A DNA stretch of 64,000 nucleotides from NCBI GenBank assembly GCA_016214955.1, contig JACRMN010000023.1:274501-338500 (forward strand). Direction: 5' to 3'. Position 1 is the stretch's first letter. Every line of letters starts with the position of its first letter. Of the stretch, positions 51,473 to 61,840 are shown in pieces. Source of the stretch: Deltaproteobacteria bacterium. Lineage in GTDB: Bacteria; Myxococcota; Myxococcia; Myxococcales; Anaeromyxobacteraceae. The position numbers and the translations under genes were made by a program. The notes under the pieces were generated by a model, which worked only from the letters and a program-made list of their open reading frames with translations, did no database searches and was not told the DNA's origin.

Positions 51473-52165
51473 ATGCGCCCCCGCGTGAACTTCGCCGCCT
51501 GCGCCCTCGCGCTCGCCTCGCTGGCCGGCTGCGCCCAGCAAGCACCGCGCCCCGCCGACGCCACCGGGGCCGCGCCCCGCGCGGCCCCCGCCGACCTGGC
51601 GGCAGCCCTCCGCCGCGCCGACGCCGCCTTCGCCCGCAGCGTCGCCGACCGCGACGAGGCCGCGTTCCGCGACTTCCTCGAGGAGGAGGCGGTGTTCGTC
51701 GGCGGCGCCGGCCTGCTCCGCGGCCGCGACGAGGTCTTCGCCCGCTGGCGGAAGTTCCTCGAGGAGGGCGGCCCGGTGCTGCGCTGGGCCCCCACCGGCG
51801 GCGACGGCGCCGCCTCGGGCGACATGGGCTGGACCGTGGGCAGCTCCCGCTACGAGGGCCAGGATGCGAGCGGCAAGCAGGTGGCCGCCGACGGCCGCTA
51901 CCTCACCGTCTGGCACCGGTCCGGCGAGGCGCCGTGGCGGGTGGCCTTCGACATGTCGCTCGCGCCCGCCGCCGAGCACGAGCCCATGAACCGGACCCCG
52001 GCGCGCGCCCTCACCTCCGCCGACGGCGCCCTGGAGGCCACCATCGGCACCTGGTCCCACGACGGCGTGAAGGGGCCGCGCCGGGGCGCCTTCCTCACGG
52101 TGCGCGCGCGGCGCGGCGCGGGCTGGGAGGTGGTGCACGACAGCGCGGTGGCCTTCGCGCGCTGA
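51473..52165 (+). CDS. lipoprotein with SnoaL/DUF4440-like domain
   Basis: A 230-residue lipoprotein: signal ACALALASLAGC with the lipobox LAGC, then a NTF2-like cone: LRRADAAFARSVADRDEAAFRDFLEEEAVFVGG, GRDEVFARWRKFLE, TVGSSRYEG and YLTVWHRSGEAPWRVAFD. This is the DUF4440 pattern. A second part (RALTSADGALEATIGTW) may be a degenerate repeat of the same domain. The ligand or reaction is unknown. Confidence 0.75.
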   Translation: MRPRVNFAACALALASLAGCAQQAPRPADATGAAPRAAPADLAAALRRADAAFARSVADRDEAAFRDFLEEEAVFVGGAGLLRGRDEVFARWRKFLEEGGPVLRWAPTGGDGAASGDMGWTVGSSRYEGQDASGKQVAADGRYLTVWHRSGEAPWRVAFDMSLAPAAEHEPMNRTPARALTSADGALEATIGTWSHDGVKGPRRGAFLTVRARRGAGWEVVHDSAVAFAR

Positions 52166-52194
52166 GCCAACGCCGGAGCCGCCGAAGCGGGCTG

Positions 52195-53100
52195 CTAGCC
52201 GTCGCGCCAGGGGGCCGAGGCGCGCAGCGCGGCCAGGATGGCGCGCGTCGAGGGGCTGCGGTTGAGCGTGTAGAAGTGCACGCCGGGCACGCCGCGCCGC
52301 AGGAGGTCGCCGCACTGCAGCGTGGCGTGGGCCACGCCCAGCTGCAGCGAGCCCTCCGGGTCCTCGCGCCGGACCTCCATCGCCGCCTTGAGCAGCGGCG
52401 GGATCTGCGCGCCGCACATCTGGGTGAAGCGCTGGGCCTGCTCCACGCTGGTGAAGGGCATGATGCCGGCCAGGATGGGCGCCTGGATGCCGGCGGCGCG
52501 CGCCCGGTCCACGAAGCGGAAGTAGTGGGCGTTGTCGAAGAAGAGCTGGCTCACCAGGAACTCGGCGCCGGCCTCGACCTTGAGCCGGAGGTGGCCGAGG
52601 TCGCGGTTCAGGTCCCGGGTCTCGACGTGCCCCTCGGGGTAGCAGGCCGCGCCCACGCAGAAGGGCCAGCGCCTGGGCTCGGAGCGGATGAAGGCCACCA
52701 GCTCCGAGGCCCAGCGGAAGCCCTGGGGGTGAGGCTCGAAGACCTTGACCCCGCGCGGCGGGTCGCCGCGCAGCGCCAGCACGTTCTGGATGCCGGCGGC
52801 CGCCACCTCGTCGAGCACCTCGGCCAGCTCGTCCCGGGAGGCGTCGACGCAGGTGACGTGGGCCACCGCCTCCACCTCGACCTCGCGCTTCAGGCGCGTG
52901 ACCAGGTCCACCGTCTTCCTGCGGGAGGAGCCGCCGGCCCCGTAGGTCACCGACACGAAGGCCGGCGCCAGCGGGCGCAGCGCCTCCACCGTGTGCAGCA
53001 GCTGGGCCTCGCCCTCTGGCGTCTTGGGCGGGAAGAACTCGAAGCTGAAGACCGGCTCACCCCGCTCGCGCGCGAAGCGCAGGATGTCGGAGACTTTCAC
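52195..53100 (-). CDS. metF: methylenetetrahydrofolate reductase
   Basis: A 301-residue flavoenzyme of one-carbon metabolism that makes 5-methyl-THF for methionine synthesis. FSFEFFPPKTPEGE carries the catalytic Glu. VSVTYGAGGSSR, HVTCVDASRDEL, LALRGDPP and SQLFFDNAHYFRFVDRAR are family motifs. The GTG start at 53100 is behind a -10-like TAGTGT (53113-53108), one base of leader, without a ribosome-binding site. Confidence 0.95.
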   Translation of the reverse strand: MKVSDILRFARERGEPVFSFEFFPPKTPEGEAQLLHTVEALRPLAPAFVSVTYGAGGSSRRKTVDLVTRLKREVEVEAVAHVTCVDASRDELAEVLDEVAAAGIQNVLALRGDPPRGVKVFEPHPQGFRWASELVAFIRSEPRRWPFCVGAACYPEGHVETRDLNRDLGHLRLKVEAGAEFLVSQLFFDNAHYFRFVDRARAAGIQAPILAGIMPFTSVEQAQRFTQMCGAQIPPLLKAAMEVRREDPEGSLQLGVAHATLQCGDLLRRGVPGVHFYTLNRSPSTRAILAALRASAPWRDG

Positions 53101-53107
53101 GCCGCCG

Positions 53108-53113
53108 ACACTA
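53108..53113 (-). promoter_or_regulatory. -10 box of a leaderless metF promoter
   Basis: TAGTGT reads toward metF and ends seven bases before the GTG. The predicted transcript start is 53101, one base before the start codon. This matches the geometry at several other genes here. Confidence 0.4.
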
Positions 53114-53188
53114 CCCCGGCCCCGGCCGCTTCGCCAACGCGCAGCAGGCCCTGCTACCATGCGCCCGTCCTCGCGGCCCGAACCGCCC

Positions 53189-53701
53189 ATGTCCGAGAAG
53201 AAGCCCGCCCCGCCCCGCCTGCGCCACATCACCCCCGAGGGGTTCCGGCGCATCGCCGAGGAGCACGAGAAGATCTGGACGGTGCTCCGGCCGAAGGTGG
53301 TGGCCGAGGTCGAGGCGGCCGCGGCGCTCGGCGACCGCAGCGAGAACGCCGAGTACCTCTACGGCAAGAAGAAGCTCCGCGAGCTGGATCGCCGGCTGCG
53401 CGAGCTCTCGGAGCGCATGGACTCCCTCACCGTCACCGAGCCCCGGCCCCACCCCTCGGGCCGCGCCTACTTCGGCGCCTGGGTGGCGGTGGAGGACGAG
53501 AAGGGCGAGGAGCGCAGCTACCGGCTGGTGGGGCCCGACGAGTTCGACGCCGGCCGCGGCCTGGTGAGCGTGGACTCGCCGCTGGGCCGGGCGCTGCTGG
53601 GGAAGAAGCAGGGCGAGGTGGTGGTGGTCCAGCGCCCGGCGGGGCCGGCCGAGCTGACGGTGCTGGAGGTCTCCTGGACGGCCCCCGGGGAGGCGGCATG
53701 A
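53189..53701 (+). CDS. greB: transcription elongation factor GreB-like
   Basis: A 170-residue protein: N-terminal coiled coil (GDRSENAEYLYGKKKLRELDRRL, with the acidic tip in GDRSENAEY) and a C-terminal FKBP-like domain (YRLVGPDEFDAGRGLVSVDSPLGRALLGKKQGE). YGKK-(R/K)-LRE is typical of GreB. It restarts backtracked RNA polymerase. The start is either ATG 53189 or ATG 53159; neither has a ribosome-binding site, and the chosen one agrees with the usual N-terminus. Confidence 0.9.
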   Translation: MSEKKPAPPRLRHITPEGFRRIAEEHEKIWTVLRPKVVAEVEAAAALGDRSENAEYLYGKKKLRELDRRLRELSERMDSLTVTEPRPHPSGRAYFGAWVAVEDEKGEERSYRLVGPDEFDAGRGLVSVDSPLGRALLGKKQGEVVVVQRPAGPAELTVLEVSWTAPGEAA

Positions 53702-54216
53702 AGACGGTCCCGCAGGTCGAGTGGCAGGCGCGCGTCGAGCAGCTGGCCGGGAGCCCGAACCCGGCGGTGCTCTACGACAGGGAGCGCGGACTGCTCCTCG
53801 ACGTCTTCTCGGGGAAGCAGCTGGCCGCCGACTGGGGGCGCATCGGCGCGGTGCACGAGCGAAGGAACGCCGAGAGCGGGCGCCCCTACCTGCTGCTGGT
53901 GCGCGACGATGGGCGGCAGCTGGTGCTGGCCGACGTGGGCATCGCCTTCGCACCCAGCACCGCCGCCAGCGGCCCCCTGCCGGACCTTCCGGCGGTGGTC
54001 TGCTTCCGCGACCTGGCCGGCGCCGAGGGGCGGCTCACCCACTTCCTGCTCGACCACCCCGACGAGGAGCCGGGCCCCTCGCACGTGGCCCTGTTCCTCT
54101 TCTGCCTGGCGATGGTGGACGGCGCCCGGGCGGTGGGCTTCGACGTCTCGGCCGAGGAGCGGCGCCTGGAGCGCGTCCTCGGGGAGCTGGAGGCGCGGCG
54201 GAAGGCGGGAGGCTAG
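53698..54216 (+). CDS. hypothetical protein co-translated with greB
   Basis: A 172-residue soluble protein. The ATG overlaps the greB stop (ATGA). No catalytic motif is evident. It looks like a mixed alpha/beta protein with LLLDVFSGKQLAADWGRI, PYLLLVRDDGRQLVLADVGIAFAP and an acidic helix at the end. I do not recognise the family. Coupling to greB suggests a related expression pattern only. Confidence 0.65.
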   Translation: MKTVPQVEWQARVEQLAGSPNPAVLYDRERGLLLDVFSGKQLAADWGRIGAVHERRNAESGRPYLLLVRDDGRQLVLADVGIAFAPSTAASGPLPDLPAVVCFRDLAGAEGRLTHFLLDHPDEEPGPSHVALFLFCLAMVDGARAVGFDVSAEERRLERVLGELEARRKAGG

Positions 54217-54233
54217 CCCGGCGGCGCGCTGCG

Positions 54234-54842
54234 CTACCGCGTCAGCTCCAGCGCCTTCTTCCACAGCGCCTCGGTGCCCGTGCCCTCGACGGCGCTGAAG
54301 GGCACGGCGCTGCCGGCCGGCAGGTCGAGCCCCTTCTCCACCGCGCGCAGCGCGCCGAAGCGGTGGCTCTTGCCCAGCTTGTCCACCTTGGTGGCCGCGA
54401 CCACCACCGTGCGCCCCTGGGCGCGCAGGAAGGCCAGGGCCTCGCGGTCGCTCTCGGCCGGCTCGTGGCGCGCGTCGACGATGAGCACCACGGCCCGCAG
54501 CGCGTCGCGGCCCGAGAGGTACTCCTCGATCATCGCCGCCCAGCGGTCCTTCTCGGCCTTCGGGACCTTGGCGTAGCCGTAGCCCGGCAGGTCGCAGAAG
54601 GAGAGCGCCACCGGCGGCGCGTCCTTGGCCAGCGAAACCTCCACCTTGAAGAACTGCAGCGCCTGGGTGCGCCCCGGCGTGTTGGAGACCCGCGCCAGCC
54701 CGCGGCGCCGGGTGAGGGCGTTCAGCATCGACGACTTGCCCACGTTGGAGCGGCCCACGAAGGCCAGCTCGGGCAGCGGCTCCGCAGGCCACTCGTCGCG
54801 GCGGGTGGCGGTCTTCTGGAACTCGGCGGAGAGGATCTTCAC
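54234..54842 (-). CDS. engB: ribosome-biogenesis GTPase EngB/YsxC
   Basis: A 202-residue GTPase with G1 GRSNVGKSS, G2 in VSNTPGRTQ, G3 DLPGYGYAKV and G4 TKVDKL, and the EngB-specific PGRTQALQFF. It assists in large-subunit assembly. The GTG start at 54842 overlaps the stop of the preceding cytochrome gene (GTGA), so a housekeeping GTPase is translated behind a multiheme cytochrome. Confidence 0.95.
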   Translation of the reverse strand: MKILSAEFQKTATRRDEWPAEPLPELAFVGRSNVGKSSMLNALTRRRGLARVSNTPGRTQALQFFKVEVSLAKDAPPVALSFCDLPGYGYAKVPKAEKDRWAAMIEEYLSGRDALRAVVLIVDARHEPAESDREALAFLRAQGRTVVVAATKVDKLGKSHRFGALRAVEKGLDLPAGSAVPFSAVEGTGTEALWKKALELTR

Positions 54843-55315
54843 GGGCGCCCTGCCGCGGCGGCGGCCCGGCGGGCCTCGCGCTCGGCCTCGCCGTGCTGGA
54901 TGAGCGGCAGCTTGCGGGCGTGGTCCCACTTCCCCAGGCTGGGCGTCGACTCGTCGTGGCAGCGCAGGCAGCTCTTCTCGCCCACGTCCTGCAGCCCCAG
55001 CGCCCGGGCCAGCTCCCTGTCGCGCATCACGTAGCGGCGGGCGTAGAGCTGCCCGTTGCCGTGGCAGCTCTCGCAGGTGACGCCGCCCTGTCCCTTCTGG
55101 CCCTCGGGGGCGTGGCACACCGTGCAGCGCGCGTCGCCGCGGCTCCGCTCCGGCAGGGCGGCGAGCGCCCGGGCGTGGGCGCTCTCCTTCCAGATCTCGT
55201 AGGCGGCCGGGTGGCAGGCCTTGCAGGTCTCGGCGCCCAGCGGGTCGAGGCCCCGCGCCGGGATGGGCGCCAGCAGGAGCAGCACCCACAGGGCCTCTGG
55301 TCGGGGGACGGTCAC
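54839..55315 (-). CDS. tetraheme c554-like cytochrome c
   Basis: A 158-residue exported cytochrome. After a signal (ALWVLLLLAPIPARGLDP) come CKACHPAAYEIWKESAHARAL, CTVCHAPEG, CESCHGNGQLYARRY and CLRCHDES. The YEIW...SAHA signature behind heme 1 is that of the cytochrome c554 group. It is a small soluble carrier of the periplasm. The GTG start is three bases behind the predicted transcript start of a -10 box (TATACT on the minus strand). Confidence 0.87.
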   Translation of the reverse strand: MTVPRPEALWVLLLLAPIPARGLDPLGAETCKACHPAAYEIWKESAHARALAALPERSRGDARCTVCHAPEGQKGQGGVTCESCHGNGQLYARRYVMRDRELARALGLQDVGEKSCLRCHDESTPSLGKWDHARKLPLIQHGEAEREARRAAAAAGRP

Positions 55316-55323
55316 GGGGGGCG

Positions 55324-55351
55324 GAGTATACAGCGGGTGGGCGGTATACTC
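55324..55351. promoter_or_regulatory. symmetric divergent promoter or operator
   Basis: GAGTATAC (55324-55331) and GTATACTC (55344-55351) form a perfect 8-bp inverted repeat with a 12-base spacer. Each arm holds a TATACT -10 box pointing outward, one placing +1 exactly on the ATG at 55357 and the other three bases before the GTG at 55315. The -35 region of each promoter is the -10 of the other. It may serve as a repressor site at the same time. Confidence 0.5.
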
Positions 55352-55356
55352 GCCCC

Positions 55357-55881
55357 ATGGAAACGCCCCCTCGCGCCCTCCACCTCCTCCTGGGCCTGGC
55401 GGCCCTGGCCCTCCCCGCCGCCGCCGCCCCCAAGAGCTGGCAGGGCATCCACCCCGGCCAGAGCACCCGGGCCGACGTCATCGCCCGCTTCGGCGATCCC
55501 TCCACCCACGGCAAGCTCGGCGAGCGGCTGGCGCTGGTCTACAAGGGCGACCAGGCGCTGGCCGGCACCCGCCAGGCCCAGTTCTTCACCCGGGACGACG
55601 GCCTGGTGGTCGAGATCACCGTCTTCCCGGCGACCGCGCTCGACAAGGACTCGGTGGAGGGCACCTACGGCAAGGGGGCCCAGAAGAGCTTCACCGACGA
55701 CTTCCGGCCGGTCTGGATCTACAAGGCCGCCGGGATCACCGTCTTCTTCGGCAAGGAGGGCGCGGTGGAGGCCATCTCCTTCAAGCCCGGCGAGGGAGCC
55801 GCCCGCGAGCCCGCCCCGGCCCCTCCCAGGGGCGCCGCTCCCGCCCCCCGGCCGGCCACCGCCGCGCCCCCGGCCCAGTAG
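55357..55881 (+). CDS. hypothetical exported protein
   Basis: A 174-residue protein with a signal peptide (LLLGLAALALPAAAAPKS). KSWQGIHPGQSTRADVIARFGDPS resembles the opening of small BamE/SmpA-like folds that sense G-x-T-x-x-x-V-x-x-x-F-G-x-P. Later strands include FFTRDDGLVVEITVF and AAGITVFFGKEG. An Ala/Pro tail ends it. The ATG has no leader behind the -10 box. It is followed by coaE after 9 bases. Confidence 0.65.
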   Translation: METPPRALHLLLGLAALALPAAAAPKSWQGIHPGQSTRADVIARFGDPSTHGKLGERLALVYKGDQALAGTRQAQFFTRDDGLVVEITVFPATALDKDSVEGTYGKGAQKSFTDDFRPVWIYKAAGITVFFGKEGAVEAISFKPGEGAAREPAPAPPRGAAPAPRPATAAPPAQ

Positions 55882-55890
55882 CGTCCGGCC

Positions 55891-56526
55891 ATGCGGCTCA
55901 TCGGGCTCACCGGCGGGATCGCCACCGGCAAGAGCACCTTCGCCCGGGCGCTGCGCGACCTCGGGGTCCCGGTCATCGACGCCGATCGGCTCTCGCGAGA
56001 GGCAGTGGCGGCCGGGACGCCGGCCCTGGCCGAGGTGGCCCGCCTCTTCGGGCCCGAGGTGGTCGGCCCCGACGGCGAGCTGGACCGCAGGCAGGTGGCG
56101 GCCAGGGTCTTCGGCGACGCGGCGGCCCGCGCCCGGCTCGAGGCGGTGATCCACCCGGCGGTGCGCGAGGCCATGCGGCGCGAGACCGAAAGGCTGGCCG
56201 GCGCCGGCCACGACCTGGCCTTCTACGACGTGCCGCTCCTCTACGAGGTGGGGCTCGACCGGGAGCTGGAGGCGGTGGCGGTGGTGTGGGCGCCCCGGGA
56301 GGCGCAGCTCGAGCGGATGGCGGCGCGCGACGGCTTCTCGCGCGCCGAGGGGGAGGCCCGGCTCGCCGCCCAGCTCCCCATCGACGAGAAGGCGGCCCGG
56401 GCCGACCTGCTGGTCCGGAACGACGGCGCCCCCGCCGACCTGGCCGCCAAGGCCCGGGCGCTGCTCGCCGACCTGCGGGCCGGGGCGGGGCGCAGGCTTC
56501 CCAACGCGCCGCCCAGGCGCTACTAG
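55891..56526 (+). CDS. coaE: dephospho-CoA kinase
   Basis: A 211-residue P-loop kinase that catalyses the last step of CoA synthesis. GLTGGIATGKST is the Walker A motif, PVIDADRLSREAV the substrate-binding motif, and VIHPAVREAMRRE, FYDVPLLYEVGLD and ADLLVRNDG are all conserved in CoaE. The gene follows the exported protein by nine bases. Confidence 0.95.
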   Translation: MRLIGLTGGIATGKSTFARALRDLGVPVIDADRLSREAVAAGTPALAEVARLFGPEVVGPDGELDRRQVAARVFGDAAARARLEAVIHPAVREAMRRETERLAGAGHDLAFYDVPLLYEVGLDRELEAVAVVWAPREAQLERMAARDGFSRAEGEARLAAQLPIDEKAARADLLVRNDGAPADLAAKARALLADLRAGAGRRLPNAPPRRY

Positions 56527-56532
56527 TCGGGG

Positions 56533-57648
56533 ATGTCGTCCGAAGGGCTCGCCTTCGTCACCGGGTTCCCTGGCTTCATCGGCCGCCGGCTGGTGCGCCG
56601 CCTGCGCGAGCTGCGGCCAGGCCTGCGCCTGGCGCTGCTGGTGAAGGCCGAGCGGGTCGAGGCCACCCGCCCGCTCCTCGCCGAGCTGGGGCCGGAGGTG
56701 ACGCTGCTGGAAGGCGACCTCACCCGGATGCACCTGGGGCTGGCCGGGCCGGACTACAAGCGGCTCACCCGCGAGGTGACCGAGATCTGGCACCTGGCTG
56801 CGGTGGACGACCTGGCCGCCGACCCGCGCCGGCTCCGGGCGGTCAACGTCGAGGGCACCCGCAACCTGCTGGAGCTGGCCCAGGCCTGCCCCGGCCTCTC
56901 CCGCTTCCACCACTTCTCCACCGCGGCGGTCTCGGGCAACCGCGAGGGCGTCATCCTCGAGGACGAGCTGGAGCAGGGCCAGAGCTTCGGGAACCCCTAC
57001 GAGGAGACCAAGTACCTGGCCGAGCGGCTGGTGCGCGAGGCCCAGGGCCGGCTGCCGGCCATCATCTACCGGCCCGGAATCGTGGTGGGCGACTCCCGCA
57101 CTGGCGAGATCGACCGCTTCCAGGGTCCCTACACGCTGGCCATCCTGCTGGTGGCCTCGCCCCTCTCCGTCCCCCTCCCCCTCCCGCGCAACGGCATCGC
57201 CCCGCTCAACGCCGTCCCGGTGGACTTCGTCGTCGAGGCGGCGCTCTCCATCGCCGCCAACCCGGCGGCGGTGGGGCGCACCGTGCACCTGGTCGATCCG
57301 GCGCCCATCAGCGTGCGGCGCGCCTACGAGCTGGTGGCCCGGCGGGCCGGCAAGTCGCTGCCACCGGTCTCCATCCCCCACCGCGCCGCCGAGGCGGTGC
57401 TCTCGCTGCCGCTGCTGGAGCGCCTGGTCCGCCCGCAGCGGGCCGCCATCCAGCTCGTGAACCGCATCGCCGTGTACAACCCGCGCAACATGCTGGAGCT
57501 GCTGGCGGGCACCGGCATCCTCTGCCCGCCCTTCCAGAGCTACCTCGACCGGCTGATCGACTTCGTGCGGGCCCACTACGCCGCCAGCGCGGCCGGGCCC
57601 GAGGCCGCCGAGGATCCCCTCGACGCCGACCAGCCGGCGGCGCGGTAG
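56533..57648 (+). CDS. NAD(P)-dependent epimerase/reductase-type SDR
   Basis: A 371-residue protein of the extended SDR/thioester-reductase-like class. GFPGFIGRRLVRRL is the nucleotide loop, EIWHLAAVDD the acyl-side strand, HHFSTAAVSG the Ser region and NPYEETKYLAERLV the Tyr-x3-Lys pair. GIVVGDSRTGE is a substrate-binding loop of this group. It could reduce acyl-CoA or lipid precursors, as fatty acyl reductases and myxobacterial lipid enzymes do. The substrate is not evident. It follows coaE by six bases. Confidence 0.8.
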   Translation: MSSEGLAFVTGFPGFIGRRLVRRLRELRPGLRLALLVKAERVEATRPLLAELGPEVTLLEGDLTRMHLGLAGPDYKRLTREVTEIWHLAAVDDLAADPRRLRAVNVEGTRNLLELAQACPGLSRFHHFSTAAVSGNREGVILEDELEQGQSFGNPYEETKYLAERLVREAQGRLPAIIYRPGIVVGDSRTGEIDRFQGPYTLAILLVASPLSVPLPLPRNGIAPLNAVPVDFVVEAALSIAANPAAVGRTVHLVDPAPISVRRAYELVARRAGKSLPPVSIPHRAAEAVLSLPLLERLVRPQRAAIQLVNRIAVYNPRNMLELLAGTGILCPPFQSYLDRLIDFVRAHYAASAAGPEAAEDPLDADQPAAR

Positions 57649-57723
57649 CGGCGAGGACGCCGCCCGCAGGCAGGGATCGCGAACGGGAGGCGAAGGAGCC
57701 CGTCGCCGAGGGCGGGGCCCGCC

Positions 57724-58895
57724 TCAGGAGACGATCACGCCCTCTTGCAGCAAGGTCGCCAGGATGCGGGCGGTGTCGAGGCGCGGCAGGCCGGAGAGAG
57801 CGAAAAGGTCCTCGTAGTTCACCAGGCCGTCGATCTGCGCCAGCAGGAAACCGGCGCGGTGGTCGAGGTTGAGCCACAGCACCTCCTCCGGCTTGATGGC
57901 CAGCCGCGGGATGTTGCTGCGGGTTCCCAGCTTCGACTCGTACATGGCGATGAGGGTGGCCTCGTTCTGGGCCAGGTAGGCGCGGGCCTCGGCGTGGGAG
58001 GGATCGAGCTTGAGGATCTTCTCGATCATCTCCAGGGAGCCGGAGAAGTCGCCCAGGGCGTGGAGCTCGCGGGCGCCCTGCATCCACACCTCGACGTCGG
58101 AGATGGGCTTGCGCAGCAGCGGCGGCGGCGGCGTGGGCTGCCCCATGTCGGGCACGAGCGGCGTCAGGTCCGACTTCTCGTCGATGCTGGCCAGGTCCAG
58201 CCCGCCTTCGCCCTCGAGGACGATGGCGCCCTGCTCGGCCGGGCCCTGGTCCCAGGGCGAGGGCGCGTAGTCGGTGAGGGTGCTGCGGCGCGCCCCCTCC
58301 GCCAGCAGGCCGGTCGCCCTGGCCCCGCCGGCCGGCGCGGGCAGCGGCACCAGCGGATCGGCGAGCTCGAGGTCCCGGTGAGGGGTGCGCTGCGGCGCGG
58401 CGTCCGGCGCGGCAGCCGGCGCTTCCGGGGCCTGCACCCCCGCCGCCGGCACCGGCGTCGCCGCCGCGCCGAGCGTGGCGTAGGTGGGCGGCGGCTCGGG
58501 TGGCAGCGGCGCGTACTGTGGCGCGGCCTGCGGCGGCGCTGCGTACTGCGGCGTGGCCTGCGGCGGCGCTGCGTACTGCGGCGTGGCCTGCGGCGGCGCT
58601 GCGTACTGCAGCGGCGGCGCGACGTACTGCGGAGCGGCTTGCTGCAGCGTGGCGGGCTGTGGCGGCGCTGCCCGCTGCGGCGGCTGGACCTCCGGCGGCG
58701 GCTGTGCCCCTTGCGGCGGCGGAGCCGCGGGCGCCGGCGTTCCGCGCGGCGCGCCCTGCAGGAGGTCGAGGTAGGCCCGGGCCCGATCGTTGAGCGGCTC
58801 CAGGGCCAGCGCCTCGCGCCAGTACCGCTCGGCCTCGCCGAGCTGGCCCCGGGTGTAGGACTTGATGCCCTGCTCGATGAGCTGGGAGGCCGGCC

Positions 58896-58899
<4 letters not shown>
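57724..58899 (-). CDS. TPR-type protein with Pro-rich repeat linker
   Basis: A 391-residue protein, last gene of the J-domain/Hsp70 operon. The N-terminal TPR-like helix pair is SYTRGQLGEAERYWREALALEPL. Residues ~50-140 are a Pro/Gln/Ala linker with a 10-residue repeat (PPQATPQYAA). A second TPR region has ELHALGDFSGSLEMIEKILKLDPSH. The C-terminal domain (NLDHRAGFLLAQIDG ... LSGLPRLDTARILATLLQEGVI) is a fold I have seen at the end of many myxobacterial regulatory proteins. Its ATG overlaps the Hsp70 stop. Confidence 0.72.
58531..58610. repeat. 30-bp tandem repeat inside a coding region
   Basis: Bases 58531-58560 are repeated exactly at 58561-58590, and 58591-58609 begin a third copy that then diverges. 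On the minus strand the unit encodes PPQATPQYAA. Such perfect repeats may change copy number by slippage. Confidence 0.85.
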
Positions 58900-60769
<1,870 letters not shown>

Positions 60770-60773
<4 letters not shown>

Positions 60774-61732
60774 CCGAAGAGGCCCCAGCGCTTCTTGAGC
60801 ACGGCCTTCGCACCCTCCAGCCGCGGGTCCAGCTCCAGCGCCCGCTCCGCCACGCGCCGGGCCTCCTTGGAGTCGCCCTGCGCCGCCAGCGCCTGGGCCA
60901 GGGCCTCGTGGGCCGCGGCGTCGCGCGGTCCGGCGCGCACCGCCCTCTCGGCCATGTCCCGGGCGGTCGGCAGGTCGCCGAGGGTGCGGGCCACGCGCGA
61001 GGCGGCGGTGGCCGCGTGGCTGCTGCCGGGATCGACCTCGACCGCCTCGCGGAACAGGGTCAGGGCCGCCTGCAGCGAGCCGCCCAGCTCGGTCGCCAGG
61101 CCCTTCTCGTGGAGCTCGGCGGCCCGGCTCGCGGCCGCCTTGCGCCGCGCCTCGTCGGCCTGCTTTCGCGCCTCCTCGTTCTTGGGGTCGAGGGAGCAGA
61201 CCAGCTGGAAGTCGTTGGCCGCCTGGCTCCAGCGTCCCTCCTCCAGGGCCCGGCGCGCCCGGGTCATGAGCTCGCCGACGCGCGCCACCTTGGCGACGAT
61301 GGGGTTCTGCCGCGCCAGCCGGGCGCGGCGCTCCTCGGCGCGGCGCTCCTCCTGGATGTCGCGGACCTCCAGCTTGGCCCGCTCGGTCGGGCTCGCCGTC
61401 TTGCGGGCGTAGGCGGAGCGGCGCCCGGGGTCGGCCAGCGTCTCGCGCGCCTCGTTGAGCTTGGGGAAGATGGCCTGCAGGCGCGCGCCGAACCTCCCCA
61501 GCCGCTTGCCGCGGAGGCGATCGGGGTGGAGGGAGAGGGCCTGGCGGCGGAAGGCCTCCTGGGCCTCCTCGCAGGAGGCGTTCCAGGGAATGCCCAGCAG
61601 GTCCCAGTAGCTCAGCGTGGCGAGGTTGGCGTGCAGGTAGAGGATCTCTTTCTTCTGTTCCAGGCTGAGCTCCGCCTCCTCCGCCAACTCCGCGGGAACG
61701 AAGACGAAACCCCTGTACCTTTCCCCGGACAC
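60770..61732 (-). CDS. J-domain protein with TPR region
   Basis: A 320-residue protein. Residues ~40-110 form a J domain: SYWDLLGIPWNASCEEAQEAFRRQALSLHPDRLRG (with the essential HPD) and LNEARETLADPGRRSAYA. Behind it are TPR-like repeats from ~160: LMTRARRALEEGRWSQAANDFQLVCSLDPKN, TLFREAVEVDPGSSHAA, DMAERAVRAGPRDAAAHEALA and RRVAERALELDP. There is no zinc-finger or Gly/Phe part. The GTG start lies in the first 100 bases after the argF end region. It opens the J-domain/Hsp70/TPR operon. Confidence 0.85.
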
Positions 61733-61840
61733 CGGTCAGCCCCCGTCTCGCGGTTGGCCCACATTAGCCACCGCCTCCCACCCGGTCAACGAAGGGCCCC
61801 GGCCGGCCCCGGGTTGGGCGAGGAGGCGGGACGCGCCGCG

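Noticed and set aside
52166-53188. A riboswitch upstream of metF
   Set aside because: Only 88 bases separate metF from greB, and the promoter geometry leaves about one base of leader.
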